Shown here piece after piece: positions 62,427-64,000 of a stretch of 64,000 nt of DNA. The notes under the pieces were generated by a model. The model was not told where the DNA came from. It did not search any database and was given only the letters and a program-made list of their open reading frames with translations. This DNA is from Rothia mucilaginosa ATCC 25296. GTDB lineage: Bacteria > Actinomycetota > Actinomycetes > Actinomycetales > Micrococcaceae. The stretch's first letter is position 1. Each line of letters starts with the position of its first letter. The DNA lies in NCBI RefSeq assembly GCF_000175615.1, contig NZ_ACVO01000010.1:1-64000 (forward strand), read 5' to 3'. Made by a program: the position numbers and the translations under genes.

Positions 62427-63176
62427 TTAGGATCCTGCTACGGAGGCGGCAATTTCTGCGGGCGCTCCGGCTGCGGCGGGCCGCCAGGATTCGAGGCGGG
62501 CGTGGACAATGTATCGTTCAGTGTCGCCGTAGCGCGGGTGGCAGGTGGTGAGCGTCAGGAGGCGCTCGGTGGGTGCTACGCCGGGCTGTCCGGGGACGGG
62601 TTCGATGACTTCTACCTGGTCGGGCTGCACGATTTCGTGGCTGTAGACGGTGTAGGTATAGTAGCCGTCTTTGGTGCGCACGTAGATGTGGTCGCCTTCG
62701 GTGAGCAGGTCGATGTCGTTGAGGACTTTACCGCGGGTTTGGCGGTGGCCTGCGAGGGAGAAGTTGCCGACCTGTCCGGGCATGGCGCTTCCTTCGTAGT
62801 GGCCGAGTCCGAGGGAGTCGAGCACGTCGGAGCTGGTGCCCTGGGTGGCGGGGCGCTGGTAGTCGGATCCGAACTTGGGGATGTAGACGACGCCGAAGAC
62901 TTCACCGTGGCCGGGTTCGCTCAGACCTGCGGGAGGGGTGTTGGGGTCCCAGTCGGGGAGGGGTTCGGCGGGGTTGGAGTCGAATTCCTGAACGAGGGTG
63001 CTGACGGCTTGGGATTGGGTCCGGTCGGCGTCGATGTTGGTCCACCAGAGCTGCCATGCGACGAAGAGCAACAGTAGGAGGCCGACGGTGATAAGGAGTT
63101 CGCCTGTAATCTGGATGATCCAGTGCAGCACGGTGCGGGGGCGGCGCTCTGCTGTGGGTGCCGTTCCTTGGCTCAT
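62427..63176 (-). CDS. srtE: Class E sortase
   Basis: A 249-residue transpeptidase with an N-terminal cytoplasmic tail and membrane helix ('ITGELLITVGLLLLLFVAWQLWW'). Catalytic His is in 'SLAGHRQTRGK', Cys in 'LLTLTTCHPRYGDTER' and Arg in the same segment. The TLTTC pattern and actinobacterial context indicate class E, whose housekeeping members prefer LAXTG signals. The ATG at 63176 follows AAAGGAG. Candidate substrates are the wall proteins at 17.6-23.3 kb. Confidence 0.93.
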   Translation of the reverse strand: MSQGTAPTAERRPRTVLHWIIQITGELLITVGLLLLLFVAWQLWWTNIDADRTQSQAVSTLVQEFDSNPAEPLPDWDPNTPPAGLSEPGHGEVFGVVYIPKFGSDYQRPATQGTSSDVLDSLGLGHYEGSAMPGQVGNFSLAGHRQTRGKVLNDIDLLTEGDHIYVRTKDGYYTYTVYSHEIVQPDQVEVIEPVPGQPGVAPTERLLTLTTCHPRYGDTERYIVHARLESWRPAAAGAPAEIAASVAGS

Positions 63177-63335
63177 GCGTTCTCCTTTGTCCTTTTGGTT
63201 GTGTATGTTCTTGGGAGCCGGGTGGCGTTCCTTATCTTTCAACGCACGGAGAAGGTGAAATCATCCCGTAAGTCTGCAAAGATAGGTGTGAACATATATT
63301 TTTAGGTTACCCATACAACAATAAGCGGAGGAAGT

Positions 63336-63650
63336 ATGTCGACCAACTCGGCTAAGGCATCGTCCAAGAAGAAGTCTCAGAAGTCTGCTAAGTCTGAGGT
63401 GGAGGATGCGAGCGAGCTGCGTCTGCGTGAGATTGCTCGTGAGATGGAGAGCGGCACGCAGCTGAAGGAGCAGACTCCGTTGTGGTACCGCGTGATTATG
63501 TTCTCACTGTTGGCGGTGGGCATTCTGTGGATTATTGTTTTCTACATTACGCAGGGCCTGTTCCCGATTCCTGATTTGGGTATGTGGAATGTGAGTGTTG
63601 GTGTTGGCGCCATGATGGTGAGCATGCTGATGATGACTCGTTGGCGCTAG
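63336..63650 (+). CDS. crgA: Cell division protein CrgA
   Basis: A 104-residue protein with a charged N-terminal half (KKKSQKSAKSEVEDASELRLREI), then two membrane helices: 'WYRVIMFSLLAVGILWIIVFYITQGLFPIP' and 'WNVSVGVGAMMVSMLMMTRW'. This is the CrgA pattern (also UPF0233). CrgA joins FtsZ, FtsQ, FtsI and PbpA at the actinobacterial septum, which suits the kinase/PBP operon next to it. RBS GGAGGAAG. It is divergent from srtE. Confidence 0.94.
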   Translation: MSTNSAKASSKKKSQKSAKSEVEDASELRLREIAREMESGTQLKEQTPLWYRVIMFSLLAVGILWIIVFYITQGLFPIPDLGMWNVSVGVGAMMVSMLMMTRWR

Positions 63651-63687
63651 AGTTTAGGCGTTATGACTTAGGCGTTAGAGCTTATAC

Positions 63688-63724
63688 AGAGGCGGCCGTC
63701 CCGTGTGGGGCGGCCGCCTCTGTA
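63688..63724 (+). terminator. Terminator after crgA
   Basis: CAGAGGCGGCCG-CCC / GGG-CGGCCGCCTCTG with GTGT loop. The next ~125 bp is AT-rich spacer without genes. Confidence 0.85.
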
Positions 63725-63849
63725 TGTGTGGTGGGGTATTGAGAGGTTTTATTACCCAGTTCTTATATTCTTATATAAGCATATAGTCTAGTCAGGTATA
63801 TATTTTTAACATTTTGGGTTAAGTTCAGAATCTTGGCTCAATGAACCCT

Positions 63850-64000
63850 TTAGTAGATCAAGTCGCCTCGCGCCGCTTCGTGGACGCGGCGGGTTACGGT
63901 CTCCATAACGGGCGAGTTAATGTTCCAGCGCTGCCAATAGAGGGAAAACTCTACGGGGGTTGCAGCGAGCTTCACAAGGTGCCCGCTTTCGAGCTCTTCG
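63850..64000 (-). CDS. LysR-family regulator, ArgP/LysG-like (3' end only)
   Basis: Only the last 49 codons are in the window. The minus-strand translation ends 'ATPVEFSLYWQRWNINSPVMETVTRRVHEAARGDLIY'. 'LYWQRW...S..M...T..V' is the typical C-terminus of ArgP/LysG-type LysR regulators, which control lysine/arginine exporters of the LysE family. The rest, including the DNA-binding domain, lies to the right. The stop is at 63852-63850. Confidence 0.7.
   Translation of the reverse strand, partial: EELESGHLVKLAATPVEFSLYWQRWNINSPVMETVTRRVHEAARGDLIY

Overview
The window reads as a chromosomal segment of a Micrococcaceae actinobacterium, most probably Rothia (oral or airway commensal). Evidence: moderately high GC, the actinobacterial crgA / glutamine amidotransferase / pknB-pknA-pbpA-rodA-pstP-fhaB-fhaA block, a fused LysX, a class E sortase, and the 'anchored repeat' ABC transporter locus typical of wall-anchoring Actinobacteria. 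No prophage, insertion sequence or CRISPR array was seen. Both ends are cut inside genes: an AT-rich ABC exporter on the left and a LysR-type regulator on the right.

Layout. 1-1.3 kb: ABC exporter (minus). 1.6-5.4 kb: SAM-I-like riboswitch, then metF and metE (methionine synthesis). 5.6-11.4 kb: M13 peptidase, lacZ, and the 3' stump of a sugar:cation symporter. 11.4-12.5 kb: a lipoprotein and a tyrosine-rich exported miniprotein. 12.7-17.5 kb: unknown membrane proteins in paralogous modules with a deletion scar. 17.6-28.0 kb: a wall-anchored-repeat ABC transporter system of six genes (two sortase substrates, a third repeat protein, a substrate-binding lipoprotein carrying the same repeat, ATPase, permease). 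28.2-35.2 kb: alcohol dehydrogenase, an unknown membrane protein, a TetR/DHA2 efflux pair with a perfect operator, a small monooxygenase and an NrtR-like regulator. 35.3-39.8 kb: two tandem ABC-F genes, each behind the same attenuator leader with a 5-codon leader peptide. 39.9-43.7 kb: superoxide dismutase, a DnaA-box cluster, a probable structured small RNA, a MarR regulator and ferritin. 43.9-51.3 kb: nhaA, lysX, a structured leader plus Na+:alanine/glycine symporter, a small membrane protein and tRNA-Leu(CAG). 51.5-61.4 kb: the cell-growth and Ser/Thr-phosphorylation operon. 61.6-63.7 kb: glutamine amidotransferase, a 53-residue membrane protein and class E sortase (minus), with crgA divergent.

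How it fits together. The wall locus needs a sortase, and a class E enzyme is encoded in the same window; one wall protein ends in LARTG, close to the LAXTG signal associated with that class, the other in LPNTG. The fha/pst/rodA/pbpA/pkn operon couples phosphorylation to peptidoglycan synthesis at the septum or pole, where CrgA also acts. The most unusual signals are regulatory or non-coding: the duplicated ABC-F attenuators, the DnaA-box cluster with no dnaA in view beside a probable small RNA, and the leader before the AGCS transporter. All functional calls rest on reading the sequence and on family knowledge; no database search was run.
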